A stretch of 64,000 bases of DNA. It comes from Roseicyclus sp. (GTDB lineage Bacteria > Pseudomonadota > Alphaproteobacteria > Rhodobacterales > Rhodobacteraceae). A model generated the notes under the pieces. It did not search any database, was not told the origin of the DNA, and saw only the letters and a list, made by a program, of their open reading frames with translations. The stretch lies in contig NZ_JAGYJN010000001.1 of NCBI RefSeq assembly GCF_018402035.1, forward strand, positions 682,001-746,000, written 5' to 3'. Positions within the stretch are counted from its first letter, which is position 1. Every line of letters starts with the position of its first letter. Position numbers and translations under genes: made by a program. Positions 56,606 to 64,000 of this stretch are shown one piece after another.

Positions 56606-59335
56606 ATGCCCGTCGTCGTCGTCGAATCGCCCGCCAAGGCCAAGACCATCAACAGCTATCTTGGCAGCGATTACACTGTGTTGGCCTCTTATGGGCATGT
56701 GCGTGACCTGCCGTCCAAGGATGGCTCGGTCGACCCCGAACAGGGTTTCGCGATGGAGTGGGAGATTGCGACCGACTCGCGCAAACATGTCAAAGCCATC
56801 GCCGATGCGCTGAAAGATGACCCGGTCCTGATCCTCGCCACCGACCCCGACCGCGAGGGCGAGGCGATCAGCTGGCACCTGCAAGAGGCGCTGACCAGCC
56901 GCAAGGCGATCAAGCCCGGCACGCCGGTCAGCCGCGTGGTCTTTAATGCGATCACCAAATCCGCCGTGACCGAGGCGATGAAAAATCCCCGCCAAGTCGA
57001 TATGGAACTGGTCGAGGCCTATCTGGCGCGCCGCGCACTTGATTATCTGGTGGGCTTCAACCTGTCGCCGGTGTTGTGGCGCAAACTGCCCGGCGCGAAA
57101 TCAGCGGGCCGTGTGCAATCGGTGGCGCTGCGCATCATCACCGACCGCGAGATGGAGATCGAGGCCTTTCGCGGCCGCGAATATTGGTCGGTGCGCGGCG
57201 TGTTCGAGACACCGCGCGGCCAGCAGTTCGAGGCGCGCCTGACCCATCTGCGTGGTCGCAAGCTCGACAAGCACGACCTTGCCACCGCCGCCGAGGCCAG
57301 CCTTGCCGTGCAAGCGGTGCATTCGCGCCCCCTGTCGATCACGGATGTCGAGGCCAAGCCCGCCAATCGCAACCCCGCCCCGCCCTTCATGACCTCGACG
57401 CTCCAGCAAGAGGCAAGCCGCAAATACGGCATGGGCGCGCGCCAGACGATGAGTGCGGCCCAGCGCCTCTACGAGGCGGGCCATATCACCTATATGCGGA
57501 CCGATGGCATCGACATGGCCCCCGAGGCGGTCCATGCCGCACGCGACGCGATCAAGGCGCGTTTTGGGGCCGAATATGTCCCCGTCGATCCGCGCATGTA
57601 CAAAAACAAGGCTAAGAATGCGCAAGAGGCGCATGAATGTATCCGCCCCACCGATATGGAGAAAGCCCCGGGCGATCTGCGCCTGAGCGAAGATGACCAG
57701 CGCAAGCTTTACGAATTGATCTGGAAGCGCACCATCGCCAGCCAGATGGAGGCCGCCCGCCTTGAACGCACCACAGTGACCATCGCCAGCGCCGATGCAC
57801 AGGTTGAATTGCGCGCGACGGGTCAGGTGATGTTGTTCGACGGTTTCCTCAAGGTCTATGAGGAAGGCCGCGACGATACCGAGGATGAAGAAAGCCGCCG
57901 CCTGCCGCAAATGGCGCGGGGCGAGGCGCTCAAGCCCGCCGCGCGCGCGCTGTCGGATGATTGGGCCAAGCTCACCGGCAAATCCGCCCCCCAATCCGGC
58001 ATGGCCGAGGATGCCGCCGCCTTTTTGTCGGGTGACGGCGCGGTGCTGGGCCAGCAGCATTTCACCCAAGCCCCCCCGCGCTACACCGAGGCGACGCTGG
58101 TCAAGCGGATGGAGGAATTGGGGATTGGGCGGCCATCCACCTATGCCTCGATCCTCGATACGATCGTGGCGCGTGGCTATGTGCGCAAAGAGAAAAACCG
58201 CCTGATCCCCGAGGATAAGGGGCGGTTGGTGACCGCGTTTCTGGTCAATTACTTCGGCAAATATGTCGAGTTCGACTTTACCGCCGATCTGGAAAATCAA
58301 CTCGACGAAGTCAGTGCAGGCGCGCGCGCCTATAAAAGCGTGCTTGATGCGTTTTGGCGCGATTTCTCGGCCTCGCTGGCCGAAACGGCCGAATTGCGCA
58401 TCACCGATGTGCTGGAAAAGATCAACGAGGTGCTGGAGCCGCATCTTTTCCCGCCCAAGCCCGACGGGTCAGACCCGCGCGGCTGCCCGTCTTGCGGCAC
58501 GGGGCGACTTTCCATGCGCACGGCACGCTCGGGCGGGGCCTTTATCGGTTGCGCGAACTACCCCGAGTGCCGCTATACCCGCCCCTTCGGCCCGCCGAAC
58601 CCAGAGGCCGAAGACGGCACAGCGCTTGGCGGCGATGGCAAGATGCTGGGCGTCGATCCAGACACCTCATTGCCCGTCACTTTGCGTGACGGGCGCTTCG
58701 GCCCTTATGTGCAATTGGGCGAGGCGACGAGCGAAGAGCCCAAGCCCAAGCGCGCCTCGCTGCCCAAAGGCTGGGATGTGGCGGCAATGGACCTGCCCCG
58801 CGCGCTGCAATTGTTGAACCTGCCCCGCCTGATCGGCCCCCACCCCGAGGATGGCCAACCCGTCGAGGCCGCGATTGGCCGCTACGGCCCCTATGTCAGC
58901 TACAAGGCCAAGGATGCAGCCAAGCCTGCCTATGCCAACCTGCCCGAGGTGGACGAGGTCTGGACCATCGGCATGAACCGCGCGGTCGAGATCTTGGCCG
59001 CCAAAGCCGCCGGTCGCGGCGGGCGTGGTGCGTCGGCCGCAGCCCCGCTCAAGGAACTGGGCGAGCATCCCGAACATGGTGGCCCAATCCAAGTCATGTC
59101 CGGGCGCTACGGCCCCTATGTGAAATGGGACAAGATCAACGCCACCCTGCCCAAGGATCTCACCCCCGAGGCGCTGACGCTCGCAGAGGCGGTCGCGCTG
59201 ATCGCCGAGAAAGCCGCCAAGGGTGGCAAAGGATCAAAAGCGGTCAAAGCCAAGACCGCCAAACCCAAAACGGCGGCCAAGCCCAAGAAGGCCGCCGCAA
59301 AGCCCAAGGCAAAACCGGCTGCGAAAAAGGACTGA
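56606..59335 (+). CDS. topA: DNA topoisomerase I
   Basis: The 909-residue protein has the Toprim domain with LATDPDREGEA (acidic DxDxE at 80-84), KLPGAKSAGRVQSVALR, and the active-site Tyr296 in GHITYMRTDG. One zinc-ribbon (CPSCGTG, CANYPECRYTRP) and several C-terminal repeats (RFGPYVQLGE, RYGPYVSYKAKDA, RYGPYVKWDK) follow. The tail is a Lys/Ala/Pro-rich DNA-binding stretch. It relaxes negative supercoils. MPVVVVESPAKAKT at 56606 is the conserved start. Confidence 0.96.
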   Translation: MPVVVVESPAKAKTINSYLGSDYTVLASYGHVRDLPSKDGSVDPEQGFAMEWEIATDSRKHVKAIADALKDDPVLILATDPDREGEAISWHLQEALTSRKAIKPGTPVSRVVFNAITKSAVTEAMKNPRQVDMELVEAYLARRALDYLVGFNLSPVLWRKLPGAKSAGRVQSVALRIITDREMEIEAFRGREYWSVRGVFETPRGQQFEARLTHLRGRKLDKHDLATAAEASLAVQAVHSRPLSITDVEAKPANRNPAPPFMTSTLQQEASRKYGMGARQTMSAAQRLYEAGHITYMRTDGIDMAPEAVHAARDAIKARFGAEYVPVDPRMYKNKAKNAQEAHECIRPTDMEKAPGDLRLSEDDQRKLYELIWKRTIASQMEAARLERTTVTIASADAQVELRATGQVMLFDGFLKVYEEGRDDTEDEESRRLPQMARGEALKPAARALSDDWAKLTGKSAPQSGMAEDAAAFLSGDGAVLGQQHFTQAPPRYTEATLVKRMEELGIGRPSTYASILDTIVARGYVRKEKNRLIPEDKGRLVTAFLVNYFGKYVEFDFTADLENQLDEVSAGARAYKSVLDAFWRDFSASLAETAELRITDVLEKINEVLEPHLFPPKPDGSDPRGCPSCGTGRLSMRTARSGGAFIGCANYPECRYTRPFGPPNPEAEDGTALGGDGKMLGVDPDTSLPVTLRDGRFGPYVQLGEATSEEPKPKRASLPKGWDVAAMDLPRALQLLNLPRLIGPHPEDGQPVEAAIGRYGPYVSYKAKDAAKPAYANLPEVDEVWTIGMNRAVEILAAKAAGRGGRGASAAAPLKELGEHPEHGGPIQVMSGRYGPYVKWDKINATLPKDLTPEALTLAEAVALIAEKAAKGGKGSKAVKAKTAKPKTAAKPKKAAAKPKAKPAAKKD

Positions 59336-59439
59336 TCGCGCGGGAGGGGGCCGAAAAACTCGCGTTTTTCAGCGCGGCAAACCCGGGTTTTCCGCCCCCG
59401 CCCCTTGACCGGCCACGCATGCAACACGAGATCGGTCAG

Positions 59440-60012
59440 ATGGACACAACGACGCCCCTTGCATTTCTCTTGAACCGCCGCTCGGTGCCTGTGCGCATGC
59501 TTAGCGCGCCCATTCCCGATGATACGATGCTGCGCCAGCTTTTGACCGCCGCTGCCCGCGTGCCTGATCATGGCAAGATCGTGCCGTTTCGCTTTCACAT
59601 CCTGCGCAAACAAGCCATCGACCGCATGGCACGGCTGACGCGCGAGATTGGCACGGCACAGGGGCGCGACCCCGACAAGCTGGTCAAACAAGCCGCAGCT
59701 TTCGACGATGCGCTGCTGACGGTGGCGGTGCTCTTTGCGCCGCAAACGGACCGCCCCATCCCGCTGATCGAACAAGAACAGACGGCGGCGCTGGCCTGCC
59801 TCAGCCTTGTCAACGCGGCACAGGCCGCAGGTTTCGCTGGGCATTGGCTGACCGGGTGGATGGCGCGCGATGCCGATTTTCTCGATCAAGCCTTTGGCGT
59901 GACGGCACCACAGGCGGTGGCGGGTTTCGTACATCTGGGCACCCCCCAGCAAGAGCCGCCCCCCCGCCCGCGCCCCGATCTGGATGTGATCGCCACATGG
60001 GTCGACACATGA
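59440..60012 (+). CDS. nitroreductase-family protein (YdjA-like)
   Basis: The 190-residue FMN-binding protein has LNRRSVPVRMLSAPIPDDTML, AAARVPDHGKIVPFRFHIL (nitroreductase FMN loop), and the C-terminal GFAGHWLTGWMARDADFL, fitting the YdjA/NfnB subgroup. It probably reduces nitro or quinone compounds with NAD(P)H. Two starts are possible (59419 and 59440); the later has a weak GAG. The ATGA overlap couples it to the next gene. Confidence 0.87.
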   Translation: MDTTTPLAFLLNRRSVPVRMLSAPIPDDTMLRQLLTAAARVPDHGKIVPFRFHILRKQAIDRMARLTREIGTAQGRDPDKLVKQAAAFDDALLTVAVLFAPQTDRPIPLIEQEQTAALACLSLVNAAQAAGFAGHWLTGWMARDADFLDQAFGVTAPQAVAGFVHLGTPQQEPPPRPRPDLDVIATWVDT

Positions 60013-60740
60013 TCGCATCGGCCGTGGCAAGCGCCATCGCGCAGCTGGGCGACCGTCGCTTTCTTGGTGTTTTGGCGATAGGCCTTGGGTTGACCATCGG
60101 CCTGCTTGTGGCCTTTTATCTCGGTTTTGTCGCGGTCTTGGGTTGGCTTTTGCCCGGAAGCTTCAGCCTGCCTTGGATCGGCGAGATCGATTTGACGGGT
60201 GCGGTGATCGGGTGGGTCGGCCTGCCGGTGTTTTTACTGTTGTCGGCGATCTTGATGATCCCCGTGGCCACCGCTTTCATGGGTATTTTCTTGGACAAGA
60301 TCGCCGATGCCGTTGAGGATCGCTATTATCCCGGATTGCCCCCCGCGCGCCGGATCGGGCTGATCGAAGGGCTGGTGGATGCGGCACGTTTCTTGGGCGT
60401 GATGGTCGCCGTGAACCTTGTGGCGCTGATCGCCTATCTGCTCTTTGCCCCCATCGCGCCGTTGTTGTTTTGGGGGGTAAACGGCTACCTTTTGGGGCGC
60501 GAATATGGCCAGCTTGTCGCGCTGCGCCGGCGCGACGCGGCCGGTGCATCAGCGTTTCGCCGCACCAATGGGGGGCGGTTGTTTATCGCGGGCGTGGTGA
60601 TGGCGGTGCCGCTGACCATCCCGGTAATCAACCTGCTCGTGCCGATTATCGGCGCGGCCAGCTTCACCCATCTTTATCACAAGATCAGCGCGACCCGCCC
60701 AAGCCAAAGCGGCTATATGGGTCGAAATCCGCAACCGTAA
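60009..60740 (+). CDS. EI24/CysZ-family membrane protein
   Basis: The 243-residue protein has four to six helices (VLAIGLGLTIGLLVAFYLGF, LPVFLLLSAILMIPVATAF, FLGVMVAVNLVALIAYLLF, LFIAGVVMAVPLTIPVINLL) and the conserved FWGVNGYLLGREYGQL of the EI24 family. CysZ members import sulfate, but no cys genes are adjacent, so the function is open. It overlaps the nitroreductase stop (ATGA). Its last 56 bp overlap the DUF1467 gene on the other strand. Confidence 0.87.
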   Translation: MIASAVASAIAQLGDRRFLGVLAIGLGLTIGLLVAFYLGFVAVLGWLLPGSFSLPWIGEIDLTGAVIGWVGLPVFLLLSAILMIPVATAFMGIFLDKIADAVEDRYYPGLPPARRIGLIEGLVDAARFLGVMVAVNLVALIAYLLFAPIAPLLFWGVNGYLLGREYGQLVALRRRDAAGASAFRRTNGGRLFIAGVVMAVPLTIPVINLLVPIIGAASFTHLYHKISATRPSQSGYMGRNPQP

Positions 60741-60966
60741 CCGCGCCCGACAAGATGATCGCTGCGATCACCGCCCAGATCACAGCCGCCACCACGGATG
60801 TAATCACAAAGCGGCGCTTGATCTGGGGATCGACCGGGGCCGAGCCATGGGTGCCGGTCACACGCTCGCCCGTATCGCTTTGGCTGGTCACGCCCACCTG
60901 CAACACGATGAATAGCGTCATGAACCAGATGATCGCATAAAGCACGATGCCCGTGACAACGCCCAT
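60685..60966 (-). CDS. DUF1467 membrane protein
   Basis: The 93-residue protein has two helices (GIVLYAIIWFMTLFIVLQVGV and VITSVVAAVIWAVIAAIIL) with a conserved polar loop (TGERVTGTHGSAPVDPQIKRR cut). Function unknown. DUF1467 is commonly beside methylmalonyl-CoA epimerase in alphaproteobacteria, as here: its ATG shares one base with the epimerase stop. Its 3' end runs under the convergent EI24 gene for 56 bp. Confidence 0.85.
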   Translation of the reverse strand: MGVVTGIVLYAIIWFMTLFIVLQVGVTSQSDTGERVTGTHGSAPVDPQIKRRFVITSVVAAVIWAVIAAIILSGAVTVADFDPYSRFGLGGSR

Positions 60967-61370
60967 CAGACTTGCTCCAATTCGACAAGGGTGCCGGTGA
61001 AATCCTTAGGGTGCAGGAACAAGACAGGTTTGCCATGCGCGCCGATCTTGGGCTCGCCCGTGCCAAGCACACGCGCACCTGCCGCGGCCAAGCGGTCGCG
61101 CGCGGCCAAGATATCATCGACCTCGTAGCAGATGTGGTGAATGCCGCCTGCGGGGTTCTTTTCCAAAAACCCCTTGATCGGCGAGGCATCGCCCAAAGGG
61201 TAAAGAAGCTCGATCTTGGTATTGGGCAAGGTGATGAAGATCACGGTCACACCATGATCGGGTTCATCTTGCGGCGCGCCGACATCCGCGCCCAGCATAT
61301 CGCGATACTGCGCCGCTGCCGCGTCAAGATCGGGCACGGCGATGGCGACATGGTTCAAGCGTCCGATCAT
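60966..61370 (-). CDS. mce: methylmalonyl-CoA epimerase
   Basis: The 134-residue VOC-fold protein starts MIGRLNHVAIAVPDLD, with metal ligands in NHVAIAV, IHHICYEVDDI and GTLVELEQ, plus NTKIELLYPLG. It interconverts (R)- and (S)-methylmalonyl-CoA in propionyl-CoA or ethylmalonyl-CoA metabolism. CGGAGG lies 6 nt before ATG 61370 but abuts ATG 61376, so the later is chosen. Mutase genes are not in the window. Confidence 0.94.
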   Translation of the reverse strand: MIGRLNHVAIAVPDLDAAAAQYRDMLGADVGAPQDEPDHGVTVIFITLPNTKIELLYPLGDASPIKGFLEKNPAGGIHHICYEVDDILAARDRLAAAGARVLGTGEPKIGAHGKPVLFLHPKDFTGTLVELEQV

Positions 61371-61521
61371 GATCATCCTCCGATGCGTGTTTGGGCCAGA
61401 TATGCCCTGCTGGCCCGCGCGCCGCCAAGCGGTCTGACGCCGCAGGGCGTTAAGGCTTGATCAACCTTGTGCGGCTCTACTCAGACCTGTGCCGAGTCGG
61501 GTGTAATGTGGGGTATGTCGC

Positions 61522-62229
61522 ATGGATGACGCGTTGATCGAGATTGAATACCGGCCAAAGCCAACGGCGGAACGGCCCTTTCTGGGGCTGACCGTGCTTG
61601 TCGTCGAAGATAGCCGCTACGCTTCGGAGGCGGTGCGGCTGATGTGCCTGCGCTCGGGCGCGCGGATCAGGCGGGCTGATTGCATCGGTTCGGCCGAGCG
61701 GCATCTGCATGTCTACCGCCCCAGCATCGCCATCGTCGATCTGGGCCTGCCCGATGGGTCGGGGCTTGACCTGATCGCGCGGATGGACGCGATGCGCCCG
61801 CGTGTGCCGGTCGTGCTTGGCACATCAGGTGCCGACAGCGCGGTCGCACAGGCCGAGGTGATGCAGGCAGGCGGTGATGGGTTCTTGGAAAAGCCGATCA
61901 CATCTTTGGCGCATTTCCAAAACGCGATCATGGCACATCTTCCGGCCGATATTTGCGCGCGTATGCCGCGCCCTGTCGATGGTGGCGCGATCACGCCCGA
62001 TCAGATCGCCCTGCGCGAGGATTTGACCCATGCCATCGCCCTTTTGGCGCTGGAGGAACCGCCGGTGGACTATCTCAGGCGGTTCTTGTTCAGCCTTGCG
62101 ATCAGCGCCGATGACAAGGCGCTTGCGGGGCAAGCCGCCCATATTGGCGCCTCTCTCGCCACGCCTGAGCGGCGCGCGCTCAGCGCCTTTCTTTCGCAGC
62201 GGGTGCAAGCGATGGCCGTGGTGATGTAG
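61522..62229 (+). CDS. orphan response regulator with unassigned C-terminal domain
   Basis: The 235-residue protein has a receiver domain (about 22-140) with VVED, phospho-acceptor Asp73 in IAIVDLGLPDGSGLDLI, Thr101 and Lys124 in FLEKP. The C-terminal 95 residues are helical (LREDLTHAIALLALEEPPVDYLRRFLFSLA in part) and match no domain I know. No kinase is adjacent. It converges with aspS 9 bp away. A near-palindrome with core TTGATCAA (61452-61468) lies upstream. Confidence 0.8.
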   Translation: MDDALIEIEYRPKPTAERPFLGLTVLVVEDSRYASEAVRLMCLRSGARIRRADCIGSAERHLHVYRPSIAIVDLGLPDGSGLDLIARMDAMRPRVPVVLGTSGADSAVAQAEVMQAGGDGFLEKPITSLAHFQNAIMAHLPADICARMPRPVDGGAITPDQIALREDLTHAIALLALEEPPVDYLRRFLFSLAISADDKALAGQAAHIGASLATPERRALSAFLSQRVQAMAVVM

Positions 62230-62237
62230 CGCGCGCC

Positions 62238-64000
62238 TCAGTCCCGCGGGATGACGCGCAGCCCTAGTTCCATCAGCTGATCGCTGAGCGGCTCAGACGG
62301 GGCGCCCATCATCAGATCCTCGGCCCGCTGGTTCATCGGGAACAAGATCACCTCGCGAATATTCGAGGTGTTCGCCAAGATCATCACCAACCGGTCGATC
62401 CCTGCCGCACAGCCGCCATGGGGCGGCGCGCCATATTGGAAAGCATTGACCATGCCGCCAAACCGCTTGCGCACCTCATCCGCGCCATAGCCCGCCAGTT
62501 CAAAGGCCTTGAACATAATCTCGGGCGTGTGGTTGCGGATCGCCCCCGAAATCACCTCGTAGCCGTTGCAGGCCAGATCATATTGATAGCCCAGCACCTT
62601 GAGCGGATCGCCCGACAGGGCCTCCATCCCGCCTTGCGGCATGGAAAACGGGTTGTGCGAAAAGTCGATCTTGCCCGTCGCCTCATCGCGCTCATACATC
62701 GGGAAATCGACGATCCAGGCGAAAGCAAAGCGGGACTGGTCGATCAGGCCCAATTCCTGCCCGATCTCGGTGCGCGCGCGGCCTGCGATGGCTTCGAACT
62801 CGGCCGGTTTGCCCGCCAAGAAGAAGGCCGCATCGCCCGAGCCAAGGCCCAATTGTTGGCGAACGGCCTCGGTCCGCTCGGGTCCGATATTCTTGGCCAA
62901 GGGGCCAGCGGCCTCAAGGCTACCATCCTCGGCATCGCGCCAGAAGATATAGCCCATGCCGGGCAAGCCCTGCCCCTGCGCCCAGGAATTCATCCGGTCG
63001 CAGAATTTGCGCGAGCCGCCCGTGGGCGCGGGAATGGCGCGCACCTGCGTGCCCTCTTGCTCAAGGATACGCGCGAAAATCGCGAAACCCGAGCCTGCGA
63101 AATGATCCGAGACCACCTGCATCTCGATCGGGTTGCGCAGATCGGGCTTATCGGTGCCGTATTTCAGCGCCGCATCGGCGTAAGAGATGCGCGGCCAGTT
63201 CTGATCGACGCTGCGGCCCTGCCCAAACTCGGTGAACAGGCCCGTCAACACCGGCTCGACGGTCTGGAAGACATCCTCTTGCTCGACAAAGGACATCTCG
63301 AGGTCGAGCTGGTAGAAATCGGTGGGCGAGCGGTCGGCACGCGGATCTTCATCGCGGAAACAGGGCGCGATCTGGAAATAGCGGTCAAAGCCCGAGACCA
63401 TCAAAAGCTGTTTGAACTGCTGGGGCGCTTGCGGCAGGGCGTAGAATTTGCCGGGGTGCAGGCGCGAGGGCACCAGAAAATCGCGCGCCCCTTCGGGCGA
63501 AGAGGCGGTGATGATCGGCGTCTGGTATTCGCGGAAGCCCAGATCCCACATCCGCCGCCGCAAGGACGCCACCACATCCGAGCGCAGCTTCATATTGCTC
63601 TGCATCGCCTCGCGGCGCAGGTCGAGATAGCGGTATTTCAGCCGCGTTTCCTCGGGGTATTCTTGATCGCCGAAAACCTGCAACGGCAGATCGCCGGTCA
63701 CACCACCCAAAACCGTGACATCGCGGATGAACACCTCGATCTCGCCCGTGGGGATCTTGGCGTTCACCAGCGCTGCATCGCGCGCCTTTACCACCCCGTC
63801 GATGCGGATGCAGTATTCCGCGCGCAGCTTTTCAACCTGTGCAAAGGCCGGGCTATCGGGATCGCAAAGCACCTGCGTGATGCCGTAATGGTCGCGCAGA
63901 TCGATGAAGATCACCCCGCCATGGTCGCGCCGGCGGTGCACCCACCCCGACAGGCGAACGGTCTGACCGACTTCGGCGGCGGTCAGGGCGGCGCAGGTAT
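62238..64000 (-). CDS. aspS: aspartyl-tRNA synthetase (5' end outside window)
   Basis: The frame is open to the right edge; residues upstream of GTG 63941 read [16 protein letters not shown], the anticodon-binding OB fold. The class II core has [32 protein letters not shown] in pieces, a GAD insert (about 280-430), NPFSMP and the motif 3 [12 protein letters not shown]. It charges tRNA-Asp. About 588 residues are visible, nearly the whole protein. With GatCAB (gatB here) it may also help make Asn-tRNA if no AsnRS exists. Confidence 0.96.
   Translation of the reverse strand, partial: TCAALTAAEVGQTVRLSGWVHRRRDHGGVIFIDLRDHYGITQVLCDPDSPAFAQVEKLRAEYCIRIDGVVKARDAALVNAKIPTGEIEVFIRDVTVLGGVTGDLPLQVFGDQEYPEETRLKYRYLDLRREAMQSNMKLRSDVVASLRRRMWDLGFREYQTPIITASSPEGARDFLVPSRLHPGKFYALPQAPQQFKQLLMVSGFDRYFQIAPCFRDEDPRADRSPTDFYQLDLEMSFVEQEDVFQTVEPVLTGLFTEFGQGRSVDQNWPRISYADAALKYGTDKPDLRNPIEMQVVSDHFAGSGFAIFARILEQEGTQVRAIPAPTGGSRKFCDRMNSWAQGQGLPGMGYIFWRDAEDGSLEAAGPLAKNIGPERTEAVRQQLGLGSGDAAFFLAGKPAEFEAIAGRARTEIGQELGLIDQSRFAFAWIVDFPMYERDEATGKIDFSHNPFSMPQGGMEALSGDPLKVLGYQYDLACNGYEVISGAIRNHTPEIMFKAFELAGYGADEVRKRFGGMVNAFQYGAPPHGGCAAGIDRLVMILANTSNIREVILFPMNQRAEDLMMGAPSEPLSDQLMELGLRVIPRD

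Noticed and set aside
57101..58444. 447-codon open frame antisense to topA
   Set aside because: It is complementary to conserved topoisomerase coding sequence and shows no domain or ribosome site of its own.
61452..61468. FNR/FnrL box upstream of the response regulator
   Set aside because: TTGATCAA is contiguous; an FNR site needs TTGAT-N4-ATCAA.

Overview
The window is chromosomal DNA of an alphaproteobacterium, most probably a member of the Rhodobacteraceae (Roseobacter/Rhodobacter group). The evidence is high G+C throughout, many co-directional genes joined by ATGA or TGATG overlaps, a ctaC-ctaB-orf-ctaG-ctaE-SURF1-thrC cluster, a ccmABCDG cluster, DUF3572 next to a PleD-type protein, DUF1467 next to methylmalonyl-CoA epimerase, and an alphaproteobacterial-type LexA box (GTTC-N7-GTTC). 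I saw no rRNA, tRNA, CRISPR array, prophage, integrase or insertion sequence. The window cuts acnA at the left edge and aspS at the right edge. About 61 protein genes are called, and only one gap exceeds 300 bases (38410-38763).

Layout. 1-2904: acnA (5' part), yebC and a DNA methyltransferase with an Mrr-like nuclease domain. 3084-5898: cytochrome c maturation operon ccmA-B-C-D-G. 5918-10024: MarR-like regulator, sdhE, XRE regulator, aspartate aminotransferase and gatB. 10222-19407: lytic transglycosylase lipoprotein, DUF1624 membrane protein, pepN, photolyase with DUF2256, malate synthase G and a tandem Usp protein. 19533-23449: a tripartite tricarboxylate transporter (tctC-B-A) facing a BKACE-family enzyme. 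23522-31431: ABC1 kinase, HNOBA-GGDEF plus H-NOX-like pair, an MttB-family methyltransferase, HAD phosphatase, MarR, DUF3572 and PleD-like cyclase. 31449-33424: EF-hand protein, ECF sigma factor, putative anti-sigma factor and CpxP-like protein. 33556-38409: DUF983, NUDIX, two transporters and a fatty acid desaturase divergent from an XRE regulator. 38764-44447: metG, SDR, MFS, ImuA-like protein and aldo/keto reductase. 44590-53610: FAD oxidase, GNAT, M16 peptidase, thrC and the cytochrome aa3 oxidase genes. 53794-64000: tldD, dprA, topA, nitroreductase, EI24, DUF1467, epimerase, an orphan response regulator and aspS.

How it fits together. Ccm proteins, sdhE, the ABC1 kinase, ctaB/C/E/G and SURF1 serve aerobic respiration. 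acnA, malate synthase and the epimerase are central carbon genes. Two diguanylate cyclases with intact GGDEF/GGEEF and I-site motifs lie within 7 kb, one paired with an H-NOX-like protein.

The most interesting points are: (1) the H-NOX-like protein has Asp at the usual heme-ligand His position and lacks YxSxR, yet keeps a HNOBA-GGDEF partner; (2) the desaturase and its XRE neighbour share one -10 region covered by an inverted repeat; (3) a perfect LexA box lies inside the promoter of an ImuA-like gene with no imuB/dnaE2 beside it; (4) the EF-hand/ECF/anti-sigma/CpxP-like operon; (5) an intergenic hairpin repeat present in four copies; (6) the methyltransferase's specificity segment is visibly poorer in G+C than its flanks.
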